The notes under the pieces: model-generated
Databases searched by the model: none
Seen by the model: the letters and a program-made list of their open reading frames with translations, nothing else
Told to the model about the DNA's origin: nothing
Program-made: the position numbers and the translations under genes
Assembly (NCBI GenBank): GCA_020026435.1
Contig: JAHHQK010000001.1
Location: forward strand, 62,001 to 126,000
Direction: 5' to 3'
DNA: 64,000 nucleotides
Source of the DNA: Alistipes sp.
Lineage (GTDB): Bacteria; Bacteroidota; Bacteroidia; Bacteroidales; Rikenellaceae
Part shown: positions 16,358-27,201 of the stretch, in pieces
Position numbering within the stretch: position 1 is the first letter of the stretch
Layout of the letters: the number at the start of each line of letters is the position of its first letter

Positions 16358-17809
16358 TTAGATCGTCTTGAGGATCTCGACCAGCAGATCCCAGAATTTA
16401 GGAACCGTGGCGATCTCCAGACGCTCGTCGGGCGAGTGGACACCGCGCAGCGTAGGACCGAACGACACCATCTCCAACTCGGGATATTTGACGAGGAACA
16501 GTCCGCATTCCAGACCTGCGTGGATGGCCTTTACTTTGGGATCCACCGCAAACAGACGCTTGTAGGCATCGACCGACACCTCCAGGAGCTTCGATTCGGG
16601 ATTGGGAGTCCATCCCGGATAACCGTCCGAATGGGCCACATCGGCACCGGCCAGCACGAATACCGACTCGACCATCTGCATGACATAGGTCTTGGCGCTC
16701 TCGACCGACGAACGCTGCGAGGAGGTCACCACGATGCGGTTACCGTCCTCGAATTTCACGGATGCGAGGTTCGTGGAGGTCTCCACCAGTCCCGGCACGG
16801 CAAACGACATGGCAATCACACCGTTGGGCACACCGACCAGGGAGTAGATCAGACCGTGCTGCGTCTTGGCGTCGAGTACTTCGTCGACTTGCGGCATCTC
16901 GTTGAGCGTAATCTTGAAATTCGGCTCGCGGAAGTGGAATTCGGCCTGCATGTCGGCAGCAAAAAGGTTATAGCGCTTGATGAAATCGTTCTTGTAGCGC
17001 ATCGGCACACCAAAGATGGCGTAAGCCTCGCGCGGGATGGCGTTGCGCAGGTTACCGCCCGAAAAGTAGCTCAGCTTCAACTCGAAGGACTGCATGCCGT
17101 CCCACAACAGACGAGCGATGGTCTTGTTGGAATTCACACGGCCCTTATTGATGTCGTCACCCGAATGGCCGCCCTGCAAATCCGACACGTCGACGCGGAA
17201 GAAGACGTAATCCTTCGGCGCGGCCTCCATCGTGTAGTGGAACGTGGCGATGGTGTCGATACCTCCGGCGCATCCGATGAAGATCTCACCCTCGTCCTCC
17301 GAGTCGAGGTTCAGCAGGTATTTGCCCGTGAGCATACCCTCTCCCAGCTCAAAAGCACCCGTCAGTCCGGTCTCCTCGTCGACGGTGAAGAGTGCCTCTA
17401 CGGGACCGTGCTTCAGATCGGTGTCGAGCATCACGGCCAGAGCCGCTGCCATACCGATACCGCAGTCGGCGCCCAGGGTCGTACCCTCGGCACGCACCCA
17501 CTCTCCGTCGATACGTGTACGGATGGGGTCATTCTCAAAGTCGAACTCCACGTCGGAATTCTTCTCGCAGACCATATCCATGTGGGACTGGAGGATGACC
17601 GTCGGGCGGTGTTCGTAGCCCTCGGATGCGGGTTTGCGCATCACGACGTTGCCGATGGCGTCTTTCTTATATTCGATGTTGTGTTTCTTGGCGAAATCGA
17701 CCAAATAGTCGATGATCTTGCCTTCCTTTTTCGAGGGGCGGGGCACTCGTGTGATGGCGTCGAATTGCTCCCACACAAGGCGCGGCTGCAGTGATGTGAT
17801 TTCTGACAT
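16358..17809 (-). CDS. pepD: Aminoacyl-histidine dipeptidase (cytosol nonspecific dipeptidase, M20)
   Basis: 483 residues, full length. M20C metallopeptidase that hydrolyses dipeptides such as Xaa-His in the cytoplasm. The first metal-site motif is LQSHMDMVCEKN, with Asp in HMDM. It is followed by LGADCGIGMAAALAVM, the catalytic acid segment VDEETGLTGAF and the dimerisation-domain string GGHSGDDINKGRVN. The C-terminal metal His is in IHAGLECGLF. It has a clear promoter at 17828-17858. Confidence 0.95.
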   Translation of the reverse strand: MSEITSLQPRLVWEQFDAITRVPRPSKKEGKIIDYLVDFAKKHNIEYKKDAIGNVVMRKPASEGYEHRPTVILQSHMDMVCEKNSDVEFDFENDPIRTRIDGEWVRAEGTTLGADCGIGMAAALAVMLDTDLKHGPVEALFTVDEETGLTGAFELGEGMLTGKYLLNLDSEDEGEIFIGCAGGIDTIATFHYTMEAAPKDYVFFRVDVSDLQGGHSGDDINKGRVNSNKTIARLLWDGMQSFELKLSYFSGGNLRNAIPREAYAIFGVPMRYKNDFIKRYNLFAADMQAEFHFREPNFKITLNEMPQVDEVLDAKTQHGLIYSLVGVPNGVIAMSFAVPGLVETSTNLASVKFEDGNRIVVTSSQRSSVESAKTYVMQMVESVFVLAGADVAHSDGYPGWTPNPESKLLEVSVDAYKRLFAVDPKVKAIHAGLECGLFLVKYPELEMVSFGPTLRGVHSPDERLEIATVPKFWDLLVEILKTI

Positions 17810-17827
17810 GGCGATTAATAATTTTCA

Positions 17828-17858
17828 CAAAATTAAAAAAAAATCTTAACTTTGACAA
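17828..17858 (-). promoter_or_regulatory. Promoter of pepD
   Basis: On the minus strand the -7 reads TAATTTTG (17828-17835) and a -33 TTG lies at 17856-17858, with 20 bases between. It overlaps the divergent ispF promoter. Confidence 0.6.
17847..17854 (+). promoter_or_regulatory. -7 element of a likely ispF promoter
   Basis: TAACTTTG is an exact TAnnTTTG match. The -33 is only TTTC (17823-17826) at 20 bases distance. It would place the transcript start near 17861, about 200 bases before ispF. Confidence 0.4.
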
Positions 17859-17860
17859 GT

Positions 17861-18064
17861 CGTTGGGCCGTTCTTTTCAGGGGCTTGACGCGGATTTTTT
17901 ATCAGGGAAGGGAAACTGATTCTTTCCTTCGGGCGACGAAGGGTCGGGCAGTGAAGCCGTGAGGGCTGTGGGTGACCCCGGTCTCGATTCGGGAAAGAGG
18001 GCTTTAATACCGGTGTCACTATCCCATTGCAGACAAGAAAAAAAACAATAAAATATACGTAATT
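17861..18064 (+). promoter_or_regulatory. Long structured leader of ispF
   Basis: If transcription starts near 17861, ispF has a leader of about 200 bases with no protein in it. It contains a long helix: GTGACCCCGGT (17972-17982) pairs with ACCGGTGTCAC (18009-18019) with one mismatch. Before it is a smaller GAAGG/CCTTC helix near 17906-17930. I could not match this to a known riboswitch class. Confidence 0.3.
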
Positions 18065-18547
18065 ATGATGAATTTCAGAATAGGTCACGGATACGATGTT
18101 CATGTCCTCAAAGAGGGATTGAGACTGGTGCTGGGCGGTGTGGAAATCCCCCACTCCAAAGGTTTTGTGGCACACTCCGACGGTGATGTGGCGATCCATG
18201 CTCTGTGTGACGCTCTGCTGGGAGCAGCCGCTTTGGGCGACATCGGCAAACTCTTTCCCGATACGGCGGCCGAGTTCGAGGGCATCGACTCGAAGATCCT
18301 TCTGCGTCGCGTGGTTGCCCTCCTGGCCGAGAAAGGTTACCGCATCGGCAATGTCGACTGCACGATCCGAGCCCAACGCCCCAAACTGCGCCCTTATATC
18401 GATCAGATGCGCGAGACTTTGGCCGCAACGATGGGGATTGACGCGGATTGCGTCTCGGTCAAGGCCACGACGACCGAATGGCTCGGATTCGAGGGACGCG
18501 AAGAGGGTGTGTCGGTGTCGGCCGTTGCGTTGATTTACAAAGAATAA
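18065..18547 (+). CDS. ispF: 2-C-methyl-D-erythritol 2,4-cyclodiphosphate synthase
   Basis: 160 residues. It cyclises CDP-methylerythritol phosphate to MEcPP in the non-mevalonate isoprenoid pathway, as a trimer. The zinc-site start is IGHGYDVH (Asp11, His13). It is followed by AHSDGDVAIHALCDALLGA and the C-terminal KATTTEWLGFEGREEG. MNFRIG at 18068 is an alternative start one codon later. Other pathway genes are not in the window. Confidence 0.96.
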   Translation: MMNFRIGHGYDVHVLKEGLRLVLGGVEIPHSKGFVAHSDGDVAIHALCDALLGAAALGDIGKLFPDTAAEFEGIDSKILLRRVVALLAEKGYRIGNVDCTIRAQRPKLRPYIDQMRETLAATMGIDADCVSVKATTTEWLGFEGREEGVSVSAVALIYKE

Positions 18548-18576
18548 TTGCAATACGACAAGCTTGATCACTGCCT

Positions 18577-19191
18577 TTACTCTTCGGGCCAGTGGCGGCT
18601 GACGTATCCCGTGTAGTGCATGATCTCGGTTGAAGTATTGAGGGTTAGGTGTGCCTCCCCGTCGGCGAGTTGCACCGAAATATCCACATGATAGTTCGTC
18701 TGCCCGTCTGTCATCCGAAACGATACGCGATCCTCATCCTGCAATCGTTGATAGTGATAATGACCTGAAACCGAGGCCTCGAAGTTCAGATCCACCCTCC
18801 TCCCCTGCTCGCTTTCCACCGGGAGATGAACCGTGGAGGTGTCGACCCACAGGGCCAGACAGTAATCTCCATCCCGAAGAGGCTGGACCTTTCCTCCCGT
18901 CCGCTGCATTGCGAGCGGGAAAAACAGAAAGTCGCGCGACTGGATCAGAGAGTCGGTCGTGGCGATTTTCTCAAGCCTTTGCCTTTGTTTTTTCTCCTGG
19001 CGGTCGGCATGGGGCCCCGGCTTTGCATAGTCCGTGATCCGATCCGAGAGGTGCAGTGCGTTTTCCTGGACAGGTACCATCACGGTGAACGGCACGGAAT
19101 CGGCCCGGTCACTCAGAACCGTAATCCGAAATGACTGGGCATACAATCCAGAAGAAAGTAGAAAAAGCATTAGATGGATACAATATTTCAT
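18577..19191 (-). CDS. DUF4251 exported protein
   Basis: 204 residues with a signal peptide (MKYCIHLMLFLLSSGLYAQ). The mature part has the DUF4251 layout: a helix rich in Lys/Arg/Gln, then SRDFLFFPLAMQRTGG, and a beta-rich second half ending in YTGYVSRHWPEE. Function is unknown; the family is almost restricted to Bacteroidota. The start is the ATG at 19191, because the longer frame from 19323 runs through the terminator at 19204-19240. A second member of the family follows upstream at 19250-19792. Confidence 0.75.
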   Translation of the reverse strand: MKYCIHLMLFLLSSGLYAQSFRITVLSDRADSVPFTVMVPVQENALHLSDRITDYAKPGPHADRQEKKQRQRLEKIATTDSLIQSRDFLFFPLAMQRTGGKVQPLRDGDYCLALWVDTSTVHLPVESEQGRRVDLNFEASVSGHYHYQRLQDEDRVSFRMTDGQTNYHVDISVQLADGEAHLTLNTSTEIMHYTGYVSRHWPEE

Positions 19192-19203
19192 ACGAAAAAA
19201 ATC

Positions 19204-19240
19204 AAAAAAAGGACGATCCTTCATGGACCGTCCTTTTTTT
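19204..19240 (-). terminator. Terminator between the two DUF4251 genes
   Basis: AAAAAAAGGACGATCC (19204-19219) pairs with GGACCGTCCTTTTTTT (19225-19240) with one mismatch and a 5-base loop. The A and T runs make it bidirectional. Confidence 0.88.
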
Positions 19241-19249
19241 GCAGGGAGG

Positions 19250-19792
19250 TTAATAAACTTGGGAAATCGAACCGAAATATTGCACGGGGCTATACCACGG
19301 ATTGGTGATCGTAAGGGTCGCACCGCCCGTCCGGGAGTAGATCTCGAAAGTGAATGTATAGTCCGAACCCGAATAGAGCGAAGTCTGGAACGAGACCATC
19401 CATCCCTCGGCGGTCTGCTCCGTGAGGTAATGTTCGAGGTTGTTGACAGTATAGTTGATGATCGTCACGTAGTACGGCGGTACATAGCCCTTGATGTAGG
19501 GGATACATATATCGGCCGAGCCATCCCAGATACCCACCGAAAATTCGGGGTTCATGATCTGTCGCATCGGGCCTGCCGGCTGCCGCTGCATGGAGTTGGG
19601 ATTGAACTGGAAGCTGCGGGCCATCACGATCGAATCGATCGTGTGTTCAAAGCGGGCGATGCGGTCGGCACGCCGCTTTTCGCGTTGTTCACGACGCTCC
19701 TCTTTGGGCGTCAGCACTTTCTTCTGGCCGATAACCGTCAGAGCCAGGGCGCACAGGAGTAAACTCGTAAGGAGAATGACTGTTTTTTTCAT
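19250..19792 (-). CDS. DUF4251 exported protein
   Basis: 180 residues with a signal peptide (VILLTSLLLCALALTVIGQ). The pattern is the same as in its neighbour: a charged helix (KEERREQREKRRADRI), then MARSFQFNPNSMQRQP and a beta-rich C-terminal half ending SPVQYFGSISQVY. The ATG at 19792 is chosen; the open frame to 20137 has no family sequence. It is probably periplasmic or outer-membrane associated; no function is known. Confidence 0.82.
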   Translation of the reverse strand: MKKTVILLTSLLLCALALTVIGQKKVLTPKEERREQREKRRADRIARFEHTIDSIVMARSFQFNPNSMQRQPAGPMRQIMNPEFSVGIWDGSADICIPYIKGYVPPYYVTIINYTVNNLEHYLTEQTAEGWMVSFQTSLYSGSDYTFTFEIYSRTGGATLTITNPWYSPVQYFGSISQVY

Positions 19793-19876
19793 AGCACATA
19801 AATTTTGAGTACTTATCTCCCCTATTGCAAATTCAGTGCCTAAGCCTTCCGGCAGGTTGCGACTCATCCGAGAAAC

Positions 19877-20004
19877 GAGGCTGACAGGGCTGCGCCCCAC
19901 TCCTGTCAGCCTCCTATATAGATACGGTCCGGCAAGGCGTCCCTTACCGAACCGTGACAAATGTTTGCATCCGCACGACGACTGCAAGAGCTTGTCGTGC
20001 GGAT
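19877..20004. other. Two perfect hairpins between uvrA and DUF4251 gene
   Basis: GAGGCTGACAGG (19877-19888) pairs perfectly with CCTGTCAGCCTC (19902-19913). ATCCGCACGAC (19969-19979) pairs perfectly with GTCGTGCGGAT (19994-20004). Neither has a T run on either strand, so they are not ordinary terminators. They may be transcript-end structures or part of a small RNA. Confidence 0.4.
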
Positions 20005-20036
20005 TGTATGGAGTCCGATGCTCCCGACGTGTCCAC

Positions 20037-22856
<2,820 letters not shown>

Positions 22857-22894
22857 AAATCTTTACCGTTGGGGGATGCTGAATCCCGAATCGC

Positions 22895-22926
22895 CAAAGA
22901 TACTCGATTTAGAGCAAACAGCCAAA
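22895..22926 (-). promoter_or_regulatory. Promoter of uvrA
   Basis: On the minus strand, TATCTTTG (-7, 22895-22902) and TTTG (-33, 22923-22926) have 20 bases between them, both exact consensus. Confidence 0.75.
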
Positions 22927-22930
22927 GATA

Positions 22931-22962
22931 TTTGGATAATAAGAAATATATCTGTATTTTCG
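22931..22962 (+). promoter_or_regulatory. Divergent promoter of the EVE-like gene
   Basis: TTTG at 22931-22934 (-33) and TATTTTCG at 22955-22962 (-7, one mismatch) are 20 bases apart. Its -33 starts only four bases from the uvrA -33, so the two promoters are back to back. Confidence 0.5.
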
Positions 22963-22987
22963 TAACAGGCTTTACAAATTATATTTT

Positions 22988-23386
22988 ATGGATACTTACT
23001 ATTTGATAGGGATTGAGTCAATGATAGATCACGTCAACTGCATTAAAGATTTAGGATATTGCTGCTGGAAAAAATCTCATAAGAAAATGAAGGTGGGAGA
23101 TTATGTTTTTTTATTTGTATCGGATAAAACCGAAGGCAGTCCATACAATCGGGTTATGTTTAAATTGCAAGTTGTCGATACAGATTGTTCCCGCGATGAT
23201 AAAGCATACTATAAAGTTCCTTTCACTCCCGACAATTCTTGTTTCAAACTAAAGAATATTGCCGGGAAATATATGGGAAAAGATCTTGATCATAACGATT
23301 TGGAAGCACATGGAATAAGTCGGTATGTACAATATAAACGATTGAGCATCGAACAGGCTGAATGGCTTGATTCCTATTTCTCATAA
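22988..23386 (+). CDS. EVE-like domain small protein, probable accessory gene
   Basis: 132 residues. The N-terminus MDTYYLIGIESMIDHV and the central KMKVGDYVFLFVSDKTEG, followed by MFKLQVVDTD, resemble the EVE/PUA-like fold. EVE proteins read modified bases, and they often occur in defence loci or fused to HNH/McrB-type nucleases. Here the domain stands alone. Its codons are AT-rich (AAA, ATA, TTA, TAT), unlike uvrA and glyA beside it, which suggests recent acquisition. A strong terminator follows. The fold call rests on pattern memory and is moderate; a biochemical role is not claimed. Confidence 0.55.
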   Translation: MDTYYLIGIESMIDHVNCIKDLGYCCWKKSHKKMKVGDYVFLFVSDKTEGSPYNRVMFKLQVVDTDCSRDDKAYYKVPFTPDNSCFKLKNIAGKYMGKDLDHNDLEAHGISRYVQYKRLSIEQAEWLDSYFS

Positions 23387-23397
23387 ATATCAAAGAG

Positions 23398-23431
23398 AAG
23401 CCTCCGCGGGAAAATTCCCGCGGAGGCTTTT
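23398..23431. terminator. Terminator between EVE-like gene and glyA
   Basis: AAGCCTCCGCGGGAA (from 23398) pairs with its reverse complement ending in GGAGGCTTTT near 23431. It serves two converging genes. Confidence 0.88.
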
Positions 23432-23451
23432 ATCGGAGCAAAGGCTCTACC

Positions 23452-24732
23452 CTACCAGGCGAACAGCGGGTAGTCGGCCATTAAGGCGTTGACTTCCTTG
23501 CGTATCGAGGCGATGTTCTCCTCGTTGAGCGGATCCTGAAGCACGCGGTCGATCAATCCGACGATGTGATCCATCTGATCCTCCTTCAGTCCGCGGGTGG
23601 TGATGGCGGGCGTTCCGAATCTCAAACCCGAGGTTTGGAACGGCGAACGGCTGTCGAAGGGAACCATATTCTTGTTGGTCGTGATGTCGGCGGCCACCAG
23701 GCTCTTCTCGGCCTGCTTACCCGTCAGATCGGGGAACTTCGTGCGCAGATCGACCAGCATCAAGTGGTTGTCCGTACCGCCCGACACGATCATGTAGCCG
23801 CGTTTCACGAAGGCCTCGGCCATGGCTTTGGCATTGAGCTGAACCTGCTTCTGATACTCCTTGTACTCGGGCTGGAGGGCCTCACCGAAGGCTACGGCCT
23901 TGGCGGCGATGACGTGTTCGAGCGGACCGCCCTGGATACCGGGGAATACGGCCGAGTTGATCAGCTGCGACATCTTCTTGACCACGCCCTTCGGGGTCTT
24001 GAGTCCCCACGGGTTGTCGAAGTCCTTGCCGATGAGGATGATACCTCCACGCGGACCGCGCAGGGTCTTATGGGTCGTCGAGGTGACGATGTGGGCATAC
24101 TTCACGGGGTTGTCCAGAAGACCTGCGGCGATCAGACCTGCCGTGTGGGCCATATCGACCAGCAGGATGGCCCCCACCTTGTCGGCGATCTCGCGCATAC
24201 GCTTGTAGTCCCATTCGCGTGAATAGGCCGAAGCACCGCCCACAATCAGTTTGGGCTTGCACTCCAGAGCAAGGCGCTCCATGGCGTCGTAGTCCACGCG
24301 GCCGGTTTCCTCGTCCAGCTGATAGCCTACGGCGTTGAAATATTTGCCCGACATATTGACCGGCGAACCGTGCGAGAGGTGACCTCCGTGCGAGAGGTCG
24401 AGACCCATGAACGTATCACCGGGCTGCATCACGGCGAAGAACACCGCCATATTGGCCTGCGCACCAGAGTGAGGCTGCACGTTGGCAAACTCGGCACCGT
24501 AGAGCTGGCATACTCGTTCGATGGCCAGCGACTCGACCTTGTCGACCACCTCGCAACCGCCATAATAACGGGCGGCGGGATAGCCTTCGGCGTATTTGTT
24601 GGTCAGGACCGAACCCATGGCCTCCATGACCTGGTCGCTGACGAAGTTTTCGGATGCGATGAGCTCGATGCCGTGAGTCTGACGAGAGCGTTCTTCGGCA
24701 ATCAAATCAAAAATACGGGAATCTTTTTTCAT
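23452..24732 (-). CDS. glyA: Serine hydroxymethyltransferase
   Basis: 426 residues, standard length. PLP enzyme that converts serine plus tetrahydrofolate to glycine plus methylene-THF. Motifs: IELIASENFVS, the glycine-rich YAEGYPAARYYGG, DLSHGGHLSHGSPVN, and the PLP lysine in TSTTHKTLRGPRGG. The start at 24732 (MKKDSRIFDL) is well supported. A weak TACCTTTA -7-like box lies at 24787-24794. Confidence 0.97.
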   Translation of the reverse strand: MKKDSRIFDLIAEERSRQTHGIELIASENFVSDQVMEAMGSVLTNKYAEGYPAARYYGGCEVVDKVESLAIERVCQLYGAEFANVQPHSGAQANMAVFFAVMQPGDTFMGLDLSHGGHLSHGSPVNMSGKYFNAVGYQLDEETGRVDYDAMERLALECKPKLIVGGASAYSREWDYKRMREIADKVGAILLVDMAHTAGLIAAGLLDNPVKYAHIVTSTTHKTLRGPRGGIILIGKDFDNPWGLKTPKGVVKKMSQLINSAVFPGIQGGPLEHVIAAKAVAFGEALQPEYKEYQKQVQLNAKAMAEAFVKRGYMIVSGGTDNHLMLVDLRTKFPDLTGKQAEKSLVAADITTNKNMVPFDSRSPFQTSGLRFGTPAITTRGLKEDQMDHIVGLIDRVLQDPLNEENIASIRKEVNALMADYPLFAW

Positions 24733-25222
24733 TGTCGTTAAAAGTTTTTAGGTTCGTATCATCTTCCGATGACATCTTACATGATATAAAGGTAATAATT
24801 TTTTCAAAGATTCATACATTTTCCTTCAAAATTATTAGCCCCTCGGGCAAATCCCCTGCCGGATTATCGCCCGCAGGGAGTATCTTGGGGCGGGATTCCT
24901 CGGTTTTCGCAGATTTTCGGGCGCGAAGTTCCACTGAAGGGGGATGTGTTACAATTCCGGTTTCAAACGCTCCGCCCCGACCTATAATATATGGGCGGGG
25001 AGACTGTCTTTACGGGGTCTTTGAGAGAGGTGCCGGCCTGCCGCCTATTGCCTCTTCCGGGACTGCCGGACGGAAAATAATCGGGAAAATGGTATCAATT
25101 CAACAAATTATTTTTATATTTGCATGATATAACGTAGGAATAAAACGGGCAAAGAGAACAAAACAACCCTTTTTAAGACTATGCGACAAACAGATTTTTT
25201 CAAACCTAAAAAATAGAAAACT
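24733..25222. other. Divergent glyA-fabG intergenic region
   Basis: About 490 bases without a convincing gene. It holds a hairpin, CTCCGCCC (24970-24977) with GGGCGGGGAG (24993-25002), enclosing AT-rich DNA. An exact -7 box TATATTTG at 25115-25122 lies about 100 bases before fabG. The middle part (24840-25080) is GC-rich with several short inverted repeats; I cannot assign it to a known RNA. Confidence 0.4.
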
Positions 25223-25969
25223 ATGAAATTACTCGAAGGTAAAGTGGCTGTCATCACGGGTGCAGCTCGTGGAATCGGTAAGGCTATCGCTCTGAAATTC
25301 GCCGAGGAGGGTGCCAATGTGGCATTCACCGACTTGGTGATCGACGAGAACGGCAAGGCTACCGAGGCCGAGATCACCGCATTGGGCGTAAAGGCCAAAG
25401 GCTATGCGTCGAATGCAGCCGATTTTGAGCAGACCCACCAGGTGATCAATCAGATCATGGAGGACTTCGGTCGTATCGATATTCTGGTCAACAATGCCGG
25501 CATCACCAAGGACGGTCTGATGATGCGTATGTCGGAGGCTCAGTGGGATGCCGTACTGACGGTCAACCTCAAATCGGCCTTCAACTTCATCCACGCCGTG
25601 ACGCCCGTGATGGCCCGTCAGAGAAGCGGTTCGATCATCAACATGTCGTCGGTGGTAGGTGTGAGCGGCAACGCCGGACAGTGCAACTACTCGGCATCGA
25701 AGGCCGGTATGATCGGTTTGGCCAAGTCGATCGCCAAGGAGATGGGTCCCCGCGGAATCCGCGCCAACTGCATCGCCCCGGGATTCATTATCACCGACAT
25801 GACCGCCCAGCTTTCGGACGAGATCAAGGAGGGTTGGTACAAGCAGATTCCGTTGCGTCGCGGCGGTACGCCCGAGGATGTGGCCAAGGTAGCTCTGTTC
25901 CTCGCATCGGATCTGTCGTCGTATGTCAGCGGTCAGGTGATCCACTGCTGCGGCGCCATGAACTGCTAA
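25223..25969 (+). CDS. fabG: 3-oxoacyl-[acyl-carrier-protein] reductase
   Basis: 248 residues, SDR family. It reduces 3-oxoacyl-ACP with NADPH in fatty-acid synthesis. Cofactor motif GAARGIGKAIA, NNAG motif (VNNAGITKDGLMMRM) and the active-site Ser, then YSASK (MSSVVGVSGN, then NYSASKAG). It stands alone and is the likely housekeeping FabG; a second, divergent reductase sits in the pigment cluster at 32331. Confidence 0.92.
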   Translation: MKLLEGKVAVITGAARGIGKAIALKFAEEGANVAFTDLVIDENGKATEAEITALGVKAKGYASNAADFEQTHQVINQIMEDFGRIDILVNNAGITKDGLMMRMSEAQWDAVLTVNLKSAFNFIHAVTPVMARQRSGSIINMSSVVGVSGNAGQCNYSASKAGMIGLAKSIAKEMGPRGIRANCIAPGFIITDMTAQLSDEIKEGWYKQIPLRRGGTPEDVAKVALFLASDLSSYVSGQVIHCCGAMNC

Positions 25970-26108
25970 ACAAAGTTTCACAGGCTGAATTCCAGAGAGG
26001 GCGTCTTCGTATTGGGAAGCTGCGCCCTCTCTTTGTTTTTCCAGAACCCCTGTTCCGTCCGCAACCCCTGCGGGGCTAAAGGACGGGATGTCATACCCTA
26101 TCAATATC

Positions 26109-27023
26109 ATGAAACGATTTTTTTCGATCCTTGCCACCCTGCTGTTCATGACCTCTGCGGCCATGGCCCAGGAGCAGATCCCTGTGGAGGAGATGTCCTT
26201 CGAGATACCCCACCTCTCGCCCGATGCCAAGGTGCTGGGCATGGGCGGCCTTTCGATGACCGCACGGTCGGCCTCTCATGCCTTGTATAACAACGCGGCA
26301 ACGGCGGCTTTCTCGCATACGCCCTTTCTGATCTCCAGCTCCTACTACCGCCAGGGCAAGACGGACGCTTATGCTGTGACGGGAGCCTTCTGCTTCGGTA
26401 ACGGCAATGCCCTGCAGGCCGGTTGGCGTCAGTATCTCTACGTAGGCGACAGCAAGGACACGTCGATCGACCTGGGCTATTCGCGCCGCATCGGCCAGCA
26501 GTTTGCCATAGGTGTCGTCGGGCGGTACATGCATCAGAAACGCGAGGAGGTCAAGGTTAATGCCCTGGCCGTCGATCTGAGTGCCGCCTACGAGGTGCCG
26601 ATCCGGAATTTGGGCAGCTATTCGACCCTGCGGACCGGTCTGAAGGTGAGCAATATCGGAGGTTATCTGTCGGATGTGGACTACGCCCTTCCCCTCAACG
26701 TCACGGCCGGAGTCGCTCTCGACATGCACCTCACCGACGAACACGAGATCACGGTCGGTACGGATATGGGTTATTATTGCCGTCCGCAGTCCGTCCGCGG
26801 CTATCATATGTCGGTCGGAGCGGAGTACAATCTGATGCAGCTCATTCAGATCCGCGGCGGTTACCACTACGGCGAAAAGGAGGAGGCTTATTGTCCGAGC
26901 TATGCGACTGTCGGTGCAGGTCTTCGCTTTTTGCATATCCGCGTGGATTTTGCCTATGTCTTCGCCAAGAAGGACAATCCGTTCCGAGACACTTACAGCC
27001 TGAGTTTCGGTCTGGACTTTTAG
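26109..27023 (+). CDS. PorV/PorQ-like outer-membrane beta-barrel protein
   Basis: 304 residues. The signal peptide is MKRFFSILATLLFMTSAAMAQ. The mature start has the family hallmark LSPDAKVLGMGGLSMTAR followed by YNNAATAAF, like PorV/PorQ proteins, which are FadL-like barrels. PorV shuttles cargo in the type IX secretion system and PorQ acts in the same pathway. The rest alternates short beta strands and ends in a barrel-type SLSFGLDF with terminal Phe. I start at 26109, where the signal peptide begins. The exact paralogue is not resolved and no other T9SS genes are in the window. Confidence 0.75.
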   Translation: MKRFFSILATLLFMTSAAMAQEQIPVEEMSFEIPHLSPDAKVLGMGGLSMTARSASHALYNNAATAAFSHTPFLISSSYYRQGKTDAYAVTGAFCFGNGNALQAGWRQYLYVGDSKDTSIDLGYSRRIGQQFAIGVVGRYMHQKREEVKVNALAVDLSAAYEVPIRNLGSYSTLRTGLKVSNIGGYLSDVDYALPLNVTAGVALDMHLTDEHEITVGTDMGYYCRPQSVRGYHMSVGAEYNLMQLIQIRGGYHYGEKEEAYCPSYATVGAGLRFLHIRVDFAYVFAKKDNPFRDTYSLSFGLDF

Positions 27024-27061
27024 GCGGATACTCACCCGGTACTCTTCGGAAATTATCCCTC

Positions 27062-27109
27062 AACATTCCCAATGACAGGATCGCTTTCCTTCTTGTCATT
27101 AGGAATGTT
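27062..27109 (+). terminator. Hairpin after the PorV-like gene
   Basis: AACATTCC (27062-27069) then AATGACA pairs with TGTCATT then GGAATGTT (27094-27109), with single unpaired bases and a 17-base loop. The T run is short, so terminator function is probable rather than certain. Confidence 0.5.
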
Positions 27110-27201
27110 TGCGTATCTATGGGTATAAAGAGCCTCCAAACATATTCATGCAGCCTGCTGAGACAAAATCCGGATATGAATGGTTTGGAAAGTGACCTTG
27201 T

